Assembly (NCBI RefSeq): GCF_963518325.1
Contig: NZ_CAUQJB010000023.1
Coordinates: 1-64,000, forward strand
DNA length: 64,000 nucleotides
From: Vagococcus_D sp963518325
GTDB taxonomy: Bacteria > Bacillota > Bacilli > Lactobacillales > Vagococcaceae
Direction: 5' to 3'
The translations under genes and the position numbers were made by a program. Each line of letters opens with the position of its first letter. The first letter of the stretch is position 1. Below, in pieces: positions 22,489-31,966 of this stretch. The notes beneath the pieces were generated by a model that did not search any database, was not told where the DNA came from, and worked only from the letters and a program-made list of their open reading frames with translations.

Positions 22489-23859
22489 ATGAATAGGTTA
22501 GAGAGCGGCTTGTTGACAATATTATTTTTTGAATTATTTGCTGGTGGTGGGGGAAGACAAATTGAATTTGGGCCCATTTCAATCAGACAATTATTATTTG
22601 TTTTGTTATTAGTTAGTTATAGTTATCGTTTAATCAGCAATAGAGAAACGAGAGTAGAATTAAAAGAATTGCTAATTAATAAAAATCTAGTGGCTATCTT
22701 TAGTATAAGTTTATTGATTTGGATTGGGGTTAGTGCGTGTATTGGGTTGATTAATGGTCATCAACTGGGGGAAATTATCAAAGATTCACTAAGAGTTTCT
22801 TATATCATTTTGATTTTTCCCTTTTGGACTTATATCCGCAAGGAACGTTTTTCAATTGAAAAAGTGATAAGTGTCTTAAAAATAGCCACAGTAGTGGTCT
22901 CTATTGGAACCATTATTATAGGCTTGTGTGGCAAGTATTTTTTTGTAAATGATTTTAAAGCTTTTTATCAATTTATCAATGAGCTTTTGCCGGCAGATTT
23001 GTTTTTCAGACCAAGCAGAGGCGTTTTTTATAAATCTCATTTTATCGTTTTATTTGGATTAATCTTGTCTTCTAATAATTTCATCTCAAATCGAGTTAAG
23101 AAAATCGATATAGCGATTTTAGTCCTGGCGTCAGTTTCTATTATTTATTCTGAAACTCGTGGACTTTACATCGGATATTTACTAGCTTTATTGGCAATTT
23201 TAGTCATCAATGGATTCATCTATTACTTTGCTAAAGCAAAAGGTAAGAAAGTGAGCCGTAAGAACAAAAAGTTGATTGTACCGGTTATTTTTTATCTATG
23301 TGCCTTTACAATTGTTCCAACACTTTACACCTCATCAACTCAATCAAGGTTTAATGATAGCGTGGATCAAAGCAATATCTTTGAATCAAGTAAAAAAGGG
23401 CTTAAAAAACCAACTGGGGGTTCCAAGCAAGTTAATGATGTTAGCGTCAATATGAGAGTCTATCTATTTGAAGAGTCTGCTAAAATCATTAAAAAGAGCA
23501 GTGCTAATGCTATTATAGGGAATGGCTACGGGTCAGTTATTGGAAGTCGGACAGATGGTATCGAGATGACTTTCTTAGACATACTAGTCGAACAAGGGTT
23601 AATAGGTGTTCTTTTATGGTTAGGCTTTAGCATGTTACCAGCTTTTTATTACCTTGCATATATATTCCGACACAGTGAGTTAGATAGCACATCAGTTGCA
23701 TTATTAGCCTGTGTTTTAACAATGATAGCTATTACCAACATAAATCCTTTTTTAAATAGTCCTATTGGATTAGGATTCCTTTTACCAGTGATTATTAGCG
23801 CTAAACGTTTAGAAATTGAGAAAGAAAGGGTTGCATTATATCAAAACAATAGCCATTAG
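22489..23859 (+). CDS. O-antigen ligase/polymerase family (Wzy_C) membrane protein
   Basis: A 456-residue protein with about eleven to twelve membrane helices. The large outside loop (about 280-330) is followed by the family-typical region: NMRVYLFEESAKIIKKS, IIGNGYGSVIG and EMTFLDILVEQGLIGVLLWLGF, near residues 318-385. This pattern marks the WaaL/Wzy superfamily that polymerises or transfers lipid-linked glycans. AGGAG precedes the ATG. It is the first gene of the region A operon and overlaps the next gene slightly. With two more polymerase-like proteins downstream, its exact role (polymerase, ligase or side-chain transfer) is open. Confidence 0.85.
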   Translation: MNRLESGLLTILFFELFAGGGGRQIEFGPISIRQLLFVLLLVSYSYRLISNRETRVELKELLINKNLVAIFSISLLIWIGVSACIGLINGHQLGEIIKDSLRVSYIILIFPFWTYIRKERFSIEKVISVLKIATVVVSIGTIIIGLCGKYFFVNDFKAFYQFINELLPADLFFRPSRGVFYKSHFIVLFGLILSSNNFISNRVKKIDIAILVLASVSIIYSETRGLYIGYLLALLAILVINGFIYYFAKAKGKKVSRKNKKLIVPVIFYLCAFTIVPTLYTSSTQSRFNDSVDQSNIFESSKKGLKKPTGGSKQVNDVSVNMRVYLFEESAKIIKKSSANAIIGNGYGSVIGSRTDGIEMTFLDILVEQGLIGVLLWLGFSMLPAFYYLAYIFRHSELDSTSVALLACVLTMIAITNINPFLNSPIGLGFLLPVIISAKRLEIEKERVALYQNNSH

Positions 23860-24616
23860 TATCGTAACCTATAACAGTCAAGATGTCTTCGAAACTTTAG
23901 ATAATATTGTTGAGGTATTAATTCCTCAAGGTAATATAGAGGTTTATTTATTCGATAATCATTCTTCAGAAGAGTATCGAGTTAAATTGAAAGCATACCA
24001 GTCCCTCATTAAGATTCATTTTTATCATGAGAATATGGGATTTGGTTACGGACATAATTACAATTTAAGCCTTAGTCAGGAAGATTATTTTATCGTCTAT
24101 AACCCAGACATTTTAATTTCCGCCACCAACTTAGTTGTGATGTATGAATTTATGGAACAAAATTTGGAAATCGCTATGAGCGTACCAAAAGTCTTAAATG
24201 TTGATGGTTCCACACAACATCTGATTAGACGAAAATTAGATGTCTTCGATTATCTTTTAAGATTTATTCCAATAGATGGGGTTAGGAAGTTATTTGATAA
24301 AAGGTTGGCGACATATGAGTGTCGTGATTTGACAGAGGATAGACAACCAATATTATTTGGTTCTGGTTGCTTTATGTTTTTTAGGACTTCAAAGCTAAGA
24401 AAAATTAAAGGTTTTGACGAACAATTTTTTATGTATTTTGAAGATAATGATATTTGTCAAAGACTAAGAGCTGAAAATGAAACAATTTATTACTTGCCAG
24501 ATGCTCAAGTTACTCATTTTTACGCAAAGGGTGCTCATAAAAGCAAACGGTTGTTCAAAATATTTTTAAAATCGATGATTCAATATTTTAATAAATGGGG
24601 CTGGACTTTTTTTTAG
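23816..24616 (+). CDS. Family 2 glycosyltransferase, rhamnosyltransferase-like
   Basis: Up to 266 residues. A GT-A fold is shown by AISIVTYNSQD at the start, the FDNHSS acidic segment, GFGYGHNYNL, the YNPDI motif (DxD equivalent) and the FGSGCFMFFR and DEQFFMYFEDNDICQRLR acceptor-side segment, typical of WbbL/RfbF-like transferases. The start is uncertain: no ATG is available near the front, TTG 23816 overlaps the previous gene by 44 nt, and an AAAGAAAGGG element at 23821-23830 lies too close to TTG 23831. Translation is probably coupled to the upstream gene. The linkage made is unknown; rhamnose is likely from context. Confidence 0.85.
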   Translation: MRKKGLHYIKTIAISIVTYNSQDVFETLDNIVEVLIPQGNIEVYLFDNHSSEEYRVKLKAYQSLIKIHFYHENMGFGYGHNYNLSLSQEDYFIVYNPDILISATNLVVMYEFMEQNLEIAMSVPKVLNVDGSTQHLIRRKLDVFDYLLRFIPIDGVRKLFDKRLATYECRDLTEDRQPILFGSGCFMFFRTSKLRKIKGFDEQFFMYFEDNDICQRLRAENETIYYLPDAQVTHFYAKGAHKSKRLFKIFLKSMIQYFNKWGWTFF

Positions 24617-24627
24617 GAGAGTAAATC

Positions 24628-25458
24628 ATGAAAAATCAAATTACCGCTATAGTAGTGGTCTATCAGAAGAAATTGAATGCTGTTCCCTCTTTGGTTATAT
24701 TAGAAGAGGCTTTGAACCAGGGAATACTCAGTGAATTGATTATTTATGATAATAGTTATGATGAACAGAAGTCGCATATGATTAGCCCGTTGATTCATTA
24801 TGTCCATAATAGACAGAATGTTGGCTTAGCTATGGCTTATAATTATGCACTAGCAAGAGCTAATCAAAAAGATGCTAATTTATTGTTACTACTTGATCAG
24901 GATACGGAAGTTCCGATGTCTTATTTGTCAAGCTTAACTCAAGTTGACGTCACTTATCATTTGGCTGCTTGCTTGCCTTTGATATATTCGGGGGGGAATC
25001 AAATTTCTCCAGTTTATGTGGACAATTATATTGGTAAAGAAAGCAAAAATGTTCCAGTAGGCTTAACAACAACACCTTTGATGGCGATTAACTCTGGAGC
25101 GGCAATCTCGGTCAGCGCTTTGAAGGAAATAGGTGGATTTAATGAAGAATTTCCATTGGACTATTTGGATCACTGGTTATTTTGGCGATTAAGCCAGCTC
25201 AATAAAGAGTTTTTAGTAATGGATGAGACCTTAGCTCATGATTTATCGGTTCTGGATTATAGTCAAGTTTCTACGCAACGTTACGAAAGTATTATTCGAA
25301 GTGAAACTTTGTATTTTACTAAATACAATATCGATAATTTAGTACCTCACCGTCGTCATTTGAAGAAAAGATTAGCTAAACAGTTTTTAACAGTAAAAAA
25401 TAGAGAGATTTACAAACGAACTTTAGTCGAGATTAAGCGATTAAAGAAAGGAGAATAG
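24628..25458 (+). CDS. Family 2 glycosyltransferase
   Basis: A 276-residue GT-A enzyme. The N-terminus ITAIVVVYQKK and IIYDNS form the nucleotide-binding core. NVGLAMAYNYAL and LLLLDQDTEVP carry the acidic DQD sugar-nucleotide/metal motif. GAAISVSALKEIGGFNEEFPLDYLDHWLFWRL is the catalytic-base region of rhamnosyltransferase-like members. AGGAG lies just before the ATG, 11 nt after the previous stop. The pattern LDQDTEVP is common in rhamnosyltransferases that use dTDP-rhamnose, and the rfb genes start three genes downstream. Acceptor and linkage are unknown. Confidence 0.87.
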   Translation: MKNQITAIVVVYQKKLNAVPSLVILEEALNQGILSELIIYDNSYDEQKSHMISPLIHYVHNRQNVGLAMAYNYALARANQKDANLLLLLDQDTEVPMSYLSSLTQVDVTYHLAACLPLIYSGGNQISPVYVDNYIGKESKNVPVGLTTTPLMAINSGAAISVSALKEIGGFNEEFPLDYLDHWLFWRLSQLNKEFLVMDETLAHDLSVLDYSQVSTQRYESIIRSETLYFTKYNIDNLVPHRRHLKKRLAKQFLTVKNREIYKRTLVEIKRLKKGE

Positions 25459-25465
25459 TTTAAAG

Positions 25466-26188
25466 ATGATAACTGTCTGTATGGCCACCTATAATGGCGA
25501 AAAGTTTATTGAAAAACAATTAAGCTCAATTTTATCACAATTAGAAGTGACAGATGAAGTTATCATAGTTGATGACTGTTCAAGCGATCAGACTGTTTCG
25601 TTGATTAAAAAAATGAATATCGCCTCACCGATTAAGGTAACAATTGATGTTAATCAGCAAAATCAAGGCCCTATTGGTAGTTTTCAGAAAGCTATCTCCA
25701 AAGCTAAAGGTGATTATATATTCTTGTCTGATCAAGATGATCAATGGCTACCAAACAAAGTCGAGATGGTCATGAAAGCTTTTAAAGAAACTAAAGCGGA
25801 TCTGGTCGTCCATGATTCTCTGGTAGTAGATGGTAAGGGAAATCGGCTGAACGACTCTTGGAATGAATATAACGCTAATCAATTTTCAGAAACGATAATA
25901 AAAAATATCAAAAAAAATGGATATACGGGTTGTATGATGGCTTTTACCTCAACTTTAGCTCGCAAAGCACTGCCATTTCCAGAAAAAATAGAGATGCATG
26001 ATCAGTGGCTTGCTTTAGTTGCGATAGTTACTCATAGTAAGATAGTATTAATCAAAGAACCACTGATGAACTACGTTAGACATGGTGGCAATGTGACGGG
26101 AATGAAGCAAAGAAAAATAACTACGATGATTTTAGGTCGGCTGAGAATGCTGAAATACATCATGACATATAGAAAAAGGAGTCGTTAA
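25466..26188 (+). CDS. Family 2 glycosyltransferase, alpha-1,3-rhamnosyltransferase-like
   Basis: A 240-residue GT-A enzyme. ITVCMATYNGEKFI starts the nucleotide fold, VIIVDDCSSDQT is the UDP/dTDP-binding acidic turn, and FLSDQDDQWLPNKVE is the diagnostic SDQDD motif of RgpB/WchF-like rhamnosyltransferases. GYTGCMMAFTSTLAR and MHDQWLALVA complete the catalytic region. It is short at the C-terminus, ending in a basic helix (MLKYIMTYRKRSR) that may sit on the membrane. AAAGGAG lies upstream; the gap to the previous gene is 7 nt and to rfbA 2 nt. Substrate is likely dTDP-L-rhamnose, by similarity and neighbours. Confidence 0.87.
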   Translation: MITVCMATYNGEKFIEKQLSSILSQLEVTDEVIIVDDCSSDQTVSLIKKMNIASPIKVTIDVNQQNQGPIGSFQKAISKAKGDYIFLSDQDDQWLPNKVEMVMKAFKETKADLVVHDSLVVDGKGNRLNDSWNEYNANQFSETIIKNIKKNGYTGCMMAFTSTLARKALPFPEKIEMHDQWLALVAIVTHSKIVLIKEPLMNYVRHGGNVTGMKQRKITTMILGRLRMLKYIMTYRKRSR

Positions 26189-26190
26189 GC

Positions 26191-27060
26191 GTGAAAGGAA
26201 TTATTTTAGCAGGGGGCAGCGGTACTCGTTTATACCCATTAACAAAAGCAACTTCAAAACAATTGATGCCAATTTATGATAAGCCGATGATTTATTACCC
26301 AATGTCAACTCTGATGTTAGCTGGTATTAAGGAGGTTTTAATCATTTCAACACCAGAAGATACACCGAGGTTTGAGCATCTTTTCGGTGATGGTCAAGAT
26401 ATTGGCATGAGAATTGAGTATAAGGTCCAACCTAAACCAGACGGCTTAGCTCAAGCTTTTCTCATAGGGGAAGACTTTATTGGAGATGATTCGGTTTGCT
26501 TGATTTTAGGAGATAACATTTATTATGGTGGTGGTTTATCCAAAATATTGCAAAGAGCAGCTAATCGCAGTGAAGGAGCAACTGTTTTCGGTTATCATGT
26601 TAATGATCCTGAACGTTTTGGTGTGGTGGAATTTGATGATGATATGCGCGCCGTTTCTATTGAAGAAAAACCTGAGGTACCTAAAAGTAATTATGCGGTG
26701 ACAGGTCTTTATTTCTATGATAACCGAGTTATCGAAATTGCTCGAAATATCAAACCTTCTCATAGAGGAGAACTTGAAATTACCGATGTTAATAAAGCTT
26801 ATTTAGAGCAAGGTCAATTAAATGTCGAATTATTGGGGCGTGGCTTTGCCTGGCTAGACACAGGCACTCATGAATCACTGTTAGAAGCATCGACCTTTAT
26901 CGAAACAATTGAAAAACGACAAAATCTTAAAGTGGCCTGTTTGGAAGAAATTGCGTTTCGCATGAATTATATTAATAAGGAACAATTAATAAAATTGGCT
27001 CAACCATTGAAGAAAAATGAATATGGCCAATATTTATTGCGTTTGGCAGAGCAAAATTAG
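26191..27060 (+). CDS. rfbA: Glucose-1-phosphate thymidylyltransferase
   Basis: A 289-residue enzyme making dTDP-glucose, first step of the dTDP-L-rhamnose pathway. The nucleotide-binding signature GGSGTRLYPLTKATSKQLMPIYDKPMIYYP is fully present near the start (GGSGTR at residues 8-13), followed by LGDNIYYG and the EEKP and GFAWLDTGTHESL segments of RmlA. It starts with GTG at 26191 behind an AAAAAGGAG site. The length is usual for the family (about 290). It is the first of four rhamnose genes, followed by rfbC 19 nt later. Confidence 0.96.
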   Translation: MKGIILAGGSGTRLYPLTKATSKQLMPIYDKPMIYYPMSTLMLAGIKEVLIISTPEDTPRFEHLFGDGQDIGMRIEYKVQPKPDGLAQAFLIGEDFIGDDSVCLILGDNIYYGGGLSKILQRAANRSEGATVFGYHVNDPERFGVVEFDDDMRAVSIEEKPEVPKSNYAVTGLYFYDNRVIEIARNIKPSHRGELEITDVNKAYLEQGQLNVELLGRGFAWLDTGTHESLLEASTFIETIEKRQNLKVACLEEIAFRMNYINKEQLIKLAQPLKKNEYGQYLLRLAEQN

Positions 27061-27079
27061 AAGTGAAAGAGGCATTGAA

Positions 27080-27640
27080 ATGAATATAATTGAAACTAGT
27101 TTATTAGATGTAAAAATTATTGAAACAGACGTGTTCGGTGATCATCGTGGCTTTTTTACTGAAGTCTATACAAAAGATAAATTTATGACAGCCGGGATTA
27201 CTCATGAATTTATTCAGGACAACCACTCACTATCTGTTGAACCTGGAATTATTCGTGGCATGCACTACCAATTGAATCCGAAAGCTCAAACAAAAATTGT
27301 TAGAGCCACAACCGGAGCGATTTATGATGTTTTAGTTGATATGAGAAAAGGTTCACCAACTTATGGTAAGTGGGAGGGATTTATCTTAAGTGAATATAAC
27401 CATCGCCAATTGTTAGTGCCGGCTGGTTTTGCCCACGGTTTTTGTACAATTACAGGAAATGTTAATGTGGAATACAAAGTAGATCAACTTTATTCTCCAG
27501 AACATGATAGAGGAATCGCCTTTGATGATCCTGATCTAGCAATTAATTGGCCTGTAACGAGTCCTATTCTATCAGAAAAAGATACTAAGCATCCCCGCTT
27601 GAAAGAAGCGGAAAATAATTTCGTTTGGGAGGGAAAATAA
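27080..27640 (+). CDS. rfbC: dTDP-4-dehydrorhamnose 3,5-epimerase
   Basis: A 186-residue cupin-fold enzyme, third step of dTDP-L-rhamnose synthesis. Family marks are DHRGFFTEVY, IQDNHS, GIIRGMHYQ with the catalytic-site His, VDMRKGSPTYGKW, VPAGFAHGF and the VEYKVDQLYSPEHDRGI stretch with the catalytic Tyr. The frame is open from inside rfbA, but GAAAGAGG at 27064-27070 places the start at ATG 27080. The order A-C-B follows the common Gram-positive arrangement. rfbB follows at the next base after the stop. Confidence 0.95.
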   Translation: MNIIETSLLDVKIIETDVFGDHRGFFTEVYTKDKFMTAGITHEFIQDNHSLSVEPGIIRGMHYQLNPKAQTKIVRATTGAIYDVLVDMRKGSPTYGKWEGFILSEYNHRQLLVPAGFAHGFCTITGNVNVEYKVDQLYSPEHDRGIAFDDPDLAINWPVTSPILSEKDTKHPRLKEAENNFVWEGK

Positions 27641-28624
27641 ATGAATTTACTTGTAACGGGTGGTGCTGGATTTATTGGCAGTAATTATGTCCATTATGTC
27701 TTGAAAAACCATCCTGACTATAACGTAGTTAATTTAGATTTATTAACATATGCAGGGAATATCCATAATTTAGACGATATTAGTAATAATCCCAACCATC
27801 TATTTGTGGAAGGGAATATTACCAATCGTGAATTAGTCCGACTCCTGATTAAAGAACACAATATTTCAGCAATTGTTAACTTTGCAGCAGAATCTCACGT
27901 TGATCGCAGTATCCTAAACCCTGAAATTTTTGTTGAAACCAATGTACAAGGGACGTTGAATTTACTTAATGTAGCTAAAGAATTGGAAGTAACAAAGTAT
28001 TTACAAGTTTCTACAGATGAGGTATATGGTTCACTGGGTGCCGAAGGATATTTTACAGAAGAGACCCCATTGGCACCCAATAGCCCCTATTCAGCAAGTA
28101 AGGCGAGTGCCGATTTACTTGTTAGATCGTATTACGAAACCTATGGAATGGACGTTAATATCACACGTTGTTCCAATAATTACGGTCCATATCACTTCCC
28201 TGAAAAATTAATCCCTTTAATGATTACCAATGGGATGGATGGAAACAATTTGCCGATTTATGGTACAGGGGAAAACATTCGTGACTGGTTACATGTTCAA
28301 GATCACTGTCAAGCTATTGACCTAGTCTTGCACAAGGGAATTAAAGGTGAAGTGTATAACGTAGGTGGCCACAATGAACGAACGAATAATCAAATTGTTG
28401 ATATTATTATTGAAAAATTACAATTATCTCCAGAACTTAAAACATATGTGGAAGATCGGTTAGGCCATGATTTACGTTATGCTATTGACCCGACGAAACT
28501 AGAAACAGAGCTGGGGTGGAAGCCAAACTATACCTTTGAAACAGGGATAATCGAAACTATTGATTGGTACTTAGCCAATGAGTCATGGTGGAGACCTTTA
28601 AAAGAACGAGCAAAACTTGGTTAG
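27641..28624 (+). CDS. rfbB: dTDP-glucose 4,6-dehydratase
   Basis: A 327-residue extended short-chain dehydrogenase, second step of dTDP-L-rhamnose synthesis. The NAD-binding GGAGFIGSN lies at residues 7-15. FAAESHVDRS, STDEVYGSLG and YSASKAS (Tyr-x3-Lys catalytic pair) follow, then NNYGPYHFPEKLIPL and the DWLHVQDHC substrate region. Start ATG follows GGGAGGG-like bases at the end of rfbC. The protein is slightly shorter than the E. coli enzyme, normal for Firmicutes. Unusually, a flippase gene separates it from rfbD. Confidence 0.96.
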   Translation: MNLLVTGGAGFIGSNYVHYVLKNHPDYNVVNLDLLTYAGNIHNLDDISNNPNHLFVEGNITNRELVRLLIKEHNISAIVNFAAESHVDRSILNPEIFVETNVQGTLNLLNVAKELEVTKYLQVSTDEVYGSLGAEGYFTEETPLAPNSPYSASKASADLLVRSYYETYGMDVNITRCSNNYGPYHFPEKLIPLMITNGMDGNNLPIYGTGENIRDWLHVQDHCQAIDLVLHKGIKGEVYNVGGHNERTNNQIVDIIIEKLQLSPELKTYVEDRLGHDLRYAIDPTKLETELGWKPNYTFETGIIETIDWYLANESWWRPLKERAKLG

Positions 28625-28664
28625 AGCAATCACTTGTTTATGTTTTGAGATAAGAGGAAAGTAA

Positions 28665-29939
28665 ATGAAATCAATTAGAAATAGTAAATTTGTTGTGAAC
28701 TTTTTTTCTCTAGCCAGCGTTCAGCTGTTAAATTACGTATTGCCATTGATCACAATGCCTTATCTGGTTTTGGTTTTAGGCATCGAAAATTATGGTTTAG
28801 TGGGCTTTGCTCAAGCTGTCATGCAATATTTTATTTTAGTTACGGACTATGGATTTAATATTACAGCAACTCAACAAATTTCAGTAAATCGTGATAAACC
28901 TGGAAGAATCGAAAAAATTTATTCCACAGTGCTGATTTGTAAACTTATTTTATTAGCCCTTTGTTTGGTTATATTATTAGGAATGATAGTGCTGATACCA
29001 AAACTTAGAGAAAATCCGGGACTATACTTATTAATGTTTGGCATTGTAGTCGGAAATGTTTTTTTACCGATTTGGTTTTTTCAAGGTATTGAAGAGATGA
29101 AAAATATTGGCCTGTTAAACTTTGTTTCAAAATTAATTTTTACGATAGGCTTATTCATATTTGTTAAAAATCAACAAGATATCCAGAAAGTTGCTTTACT
29201 TAATTCGTTTGGCTACATTGTAGTGGGAATGGTCGCCGTATTGATTGTTCGCTTTAAATATCAAATTAAGTTTCAGCGTATTGCCTTTAATGAAATTATT
29301 GAGCAGTTCAAGTCTTCGTGGCATCTCTTTATTTCAAATATTGCCACGAGTGTCTATACAACCACTAATATTTTTGTATTAGGTATTTTAGTCGGGGATC
29401 GGGCCACAGGTTATTTTAATCTGGCTAATACTTTGATAAGAGCATGCGCCAGTATTGCGACACCGATTACTCAGACCTTTTATCCTAGAGTGGCTAGCCT
29501 TGCGACGACATCAAAAGAGGAGTCACTAAAAATTATTCGAAAGATTTGGATGGTAGTCACGGCGTTATTTTCTGTTGGGTGCTTAATTTTATTATTTGGA
29601 ACAGGACCAATTCTAACCTTGTTTTTTGGAAATAAGTTTGATCATTCGCTGCTCTTAATCCAAATTATGTCTTTTTTACCACTTATGGTTGCCTGGGGCA
29701 ATGTTTATGGTATATTAACAATGACCACATTTGGTTATCAAAAACAGTTATCTAAGATATACTTGATTGCAGGCTGTATTAGCTTAGTTTCAATTATTGT
29801 GTTAACCTCACTTTTTCAAGCAGTTGGAACAGCAATTAACGCTATGATAATAGAAACATTAGTGACCGTACTGTTGATAGCATTCGTGAATAAAAAAGGA
29901 ATCAGTATCAGTAAGGGAACTATAAAAACATTGGAGTGA
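28665..29939 (+). CDS. Wzx-type polysaccharide flippase
   Basis: A 424-residue member of the MOP/PST exporter family with about twelve membrane helices and few soluble loops. The N-terminal FFSLASVQLLNYVLPLITMPYLVLVLGIENYGLVGFAQ layout is typical of flippases that move undecaprenyl-linked repeats across the membrane. Later the YTTTNIFVLGILVGDRATGYFNLANTLIRA segment, near residue 225, matches the conserved central part of the family. GAGGAAAG precedes the ATG. It is inserted between rfbB and rfbD. A second flippase gene lies at 38743-40155, so region A may build two glycans or carries a redundant copy. Confidence 0.9.
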   Translation: MKSIRNSKFVVNFFSLASVQLLNYVLPLITMPYLVLVLGIENYGLVGFAQAVMQYFILVTDYGFNITATQQISVNRDKPGRIEKIYSTVLICKLILLALCLVILLGMIVLIPKLRENPGLYLLMFGIVVGNVFLPIWFFQGIEEMKNIGLLNFVSKLIFTIGLFIFVKNQQDIQKVALLNSFGYIVVGMVAVLIVRFKYQIKFQRIAFNEIIEQFKSSWHLFISNIATSVYTTTNIFVLGILVGDRATGYFNLANTLIRACASIATPITQTFYPRVASLATTSKEESLKIIRKIWMVVTALFSVGCLILLFGTGPILTLFFGNKFDHSLLLIQIMSFLPLMVAWGNVYGILTMTTFGYQKQLSKIYLIAGCISLVSIIVLTSLFQAVGTAINAMIIETLVTVLLIAFVNKKGISISKGTIKTLE

Positions 29940-29946
29940 CAGATGA

Positions 29947-30789
29947 ATGACAATTTTAATAACGGGGAAAAATGGTCAACTAGGAACGGAATTAGGCCAA
30001 TTTTTAGAGCAAAAAGAAATTGACTATCTTGGTACTGATAGCAAAGAGTTAGATATTTGCAATCAAAAGCAAGTAATCGATTATTTTAATCAAGTACGTC
30101 CTACAATCGTCTTTCACTGTGCAGCATATACTGCGGTAGATGCTGCCGAAGACGAAAGTAAGGAGTTGAATGCGAAAGTCAATGTTGAAGGAACACGTCA
30201 TGTGGCCGAAGCAGCAGAAAGTGTTGGAGCTATATTAGTTTATATCAGCACAGATTATGTATTTGATGGGGGCAAGTCTGAAGGAGAGTATTACCCAGAA
30301 GATGAAACCAACCCGATCAACCAATATGGTATGGCTAAATTAGCTGGTGAACAGATTGTAGCGGGAACTTGTACAAAGTATTATATTATTAGAACTTCCT
30401 GGGTTTATGGCAAGTACGGTAATAATTTTGTATTTACGATGCAAAAATTAGCGAAAAATCGGGATGTCTTAACGGTGGTCAGTGATCAAATAGGCAGACC
30501 AACATGGACTCGAACTTTAGCCGAATTCATGTTGCATCTAGTAGTAGAAAAAGCCGAGTACGGGACATACCAATTATCAAATGATGAGTCATGTAGTTGG
30601 TATGAGTTTGCTCAGGAGATATTAAAGAATCAGTCAGTTAAGATAAATCCGATTAGCTCGGATAACTATCCACAAAAAGCTAATAGACCCAAACGATCTA
30701 TTATGAATTTAGACAAAGCGAAAGCGACAGGCTTTGTTATTCCGACATGGAAAGAAGCCTTGGAGGTTTTTTTGAATGAATCAGATTAA
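29947..30789 (+). CDS. rfbD: dTDP-4-dehydrorhamnose reductase
   Basis: A 280-residue short-chain dehydrogenase, last step of dTDP-L-rhamnose synthesis. ILITGKNGQLGTEL is the NAD(P) site at residues 3-16. HCAAYTAVDAAE, YISTDYVFDG, NQYGMAKLAGE (Tyr-x3-Lys) and RTSWVYGKYGNNF are family landmarks, and VVSDQIGRPTWT is the substrate loop. It starts only 7 nt after the flippase stop and overlaps the next gene by 14 nt. All four rhamnose enzymes are thus intact in this operon. Confidence 0.95.
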   Translation: MTILITGKNGQLGTELGQFLEQKEIDYLGTDSKELDICNQKQVIDYFNQVRPTIVFHCAAYTAVDAAEDESKELNAKVNVEGTRHVAEAAESVGAILVYISTDYVFDGGKSEGEYYPEDETNPINQYGMAKLAGEQIVAGTCTKYYIIRTSWVYGKYGNNFVFTMQKLAKNRDVLTVVSDQIGRPTWTRTLAEFMLHLVVEKAEYGTYQLSNDESCSWYEFAQEILKNQSVKINPISSDNYPQKANRPKRSIMNLDKAKATGFVIPTWKEALEVFLNESD

Positions 30790-31966
30790 AAAACTGCAAA
30801 CGACGGATATAATAGGAATGCTATTTTTAGTAGGTCTATACTTGCCGGCAACAGTTGGCCATTGGATGAGGAATGAAATGATTTATGTCAGTTTTTTAAT
30901 TCTTGTCCTACTCATTTTACTAATTAAGCAATCAGCTATCTCAACCTTTAATAAAATCAGCTTTTTTGTTATAAATGGTCTGCTAATGGGGTACACACTA
31001 TTAGGTAATTATCCTATGAATCCATATGGAATGTTGATTTACTATGCATTAATGTTTGTAGCCTTGATGTTAATCTTTTCTTTGGATTTTAGTGGGATTA
31101 CTTTTGAATTTAGCTCTCTTAATCGTATTTTAAAAGTTGCAAGTATCATTACTATTATTATGGGGCTTTCGATTATTATTAATTTTGAGCCTGTTGTTAA
31201 TCTAATTAAAGGTGGATACGATTATTTTTATGGCGGTTTAGTTGGAACGATGATCAATGAAGGTAAACCAGTTAACACTTTTGGCACACATTCCATTGCT
31301 GGTTTTTATCTGTTTATCTTTTTTCTAATGAATATTTTAGCGTTTATTAAAGTACGTCATTATGACAATCTACTATATGCACTGGTACTACTCTATTTTT
31401 TAGTTGAAGTAAAATCCACTACATCTTATGTTTATCTAGTCTTAGGAATAGGTGTTATATTACTAATGGTTTTTATGTATGATAAAAAGTATTTTTTTAT
31501 TTTGCTAGGCGGTGTAACTATTGCTTTTTTAGTGTTTGGATTGAAATCCGATATTGTTACGACGCTCAAGCAGAATTTATTTGCCAAGCAAAGTTCTAAT
31601 GGTGTAGGAATCCGTTATGGTAAAAATGGGACGATTACCGTTCAAATTGCTAGAATACTAGAAAAACCATATAAAGGACTTGGATATATTTCAATTTGGG
31701 GAACCTATTATATAGACTGTGGAATTACCCATTTTGCTCAACGTGTAACAGTATTGGGTATGATTTTGATTTATTCTAATTTTTTTGTTTTTATAAAGCG
31801 ACATCTAGGTAAATTATTTGGAGCATCACTCTTTTTACTATTTATGTCATTTGAAGTTGGTTTTTCTAATTTACTCTATTTTAGAACCCTTTTCATGTTA
31901 CCCTTTATTATATCTTTTTTTAAATCAATAGATCTAAATAATTATTTCGTTAGGAGTAAAAAATGA
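30776..31966 (+). CDS. Polytopic membrane protein, putative polysaccharide polymerase (Wzy-like)
   Basis: A 396-residue protein with about ten to eleven hydrophobic helices and no recognised soluble domain. An outside loop around residues 255-315 contains KQSSNGVGIRYGKNGTITVQ and KPYKGLGYISIWGTYYIDCGI, the sort of large loop that precedes the last helices in Wzy polymerases. The sequence is poorly conserved, as is usual for polymerases, so the call rests on topology and locus position. The ATG lies 14 nt inside rfbD, indicating translational coupling; its own end overlaps the Wzz-like gene by 4 nt. Confidence 0.65.
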   Translation: MNQIKKLQTTDIIGMLFLVGLYLPATVGHWMRNEMIYVSFLILVLLILLIKQSAISTFNKISFFVINGLLMGYTLLGNYPMNPYGMLIYYALMFVALMLIFSLDFSGITFEFSSLNRILKVASIITIIMGLSIIINFEPVVNLIKGGYDYFYGGLVGTMINEGKPVNTFGTHSIAGFYLFIFFLMNILAFIKVRHYDNLLYALVLLYFLVEVKSTTSYVYLVLGIGVILLMVFMYDKKYFFILLGGVTIAFLVFGLKSDIVTTLKQNLFAKQSSNGVGIRYGKNGTITVQIARILEKPYKGLGYISIWGTYYIDCGITHFAQRVTVLGMILIYSNFFVFIKRHLGKLFGASLFLLFMSFEVGFSNLLYFRTLFMLPFIISFFKSIDLNNYFVRSKK

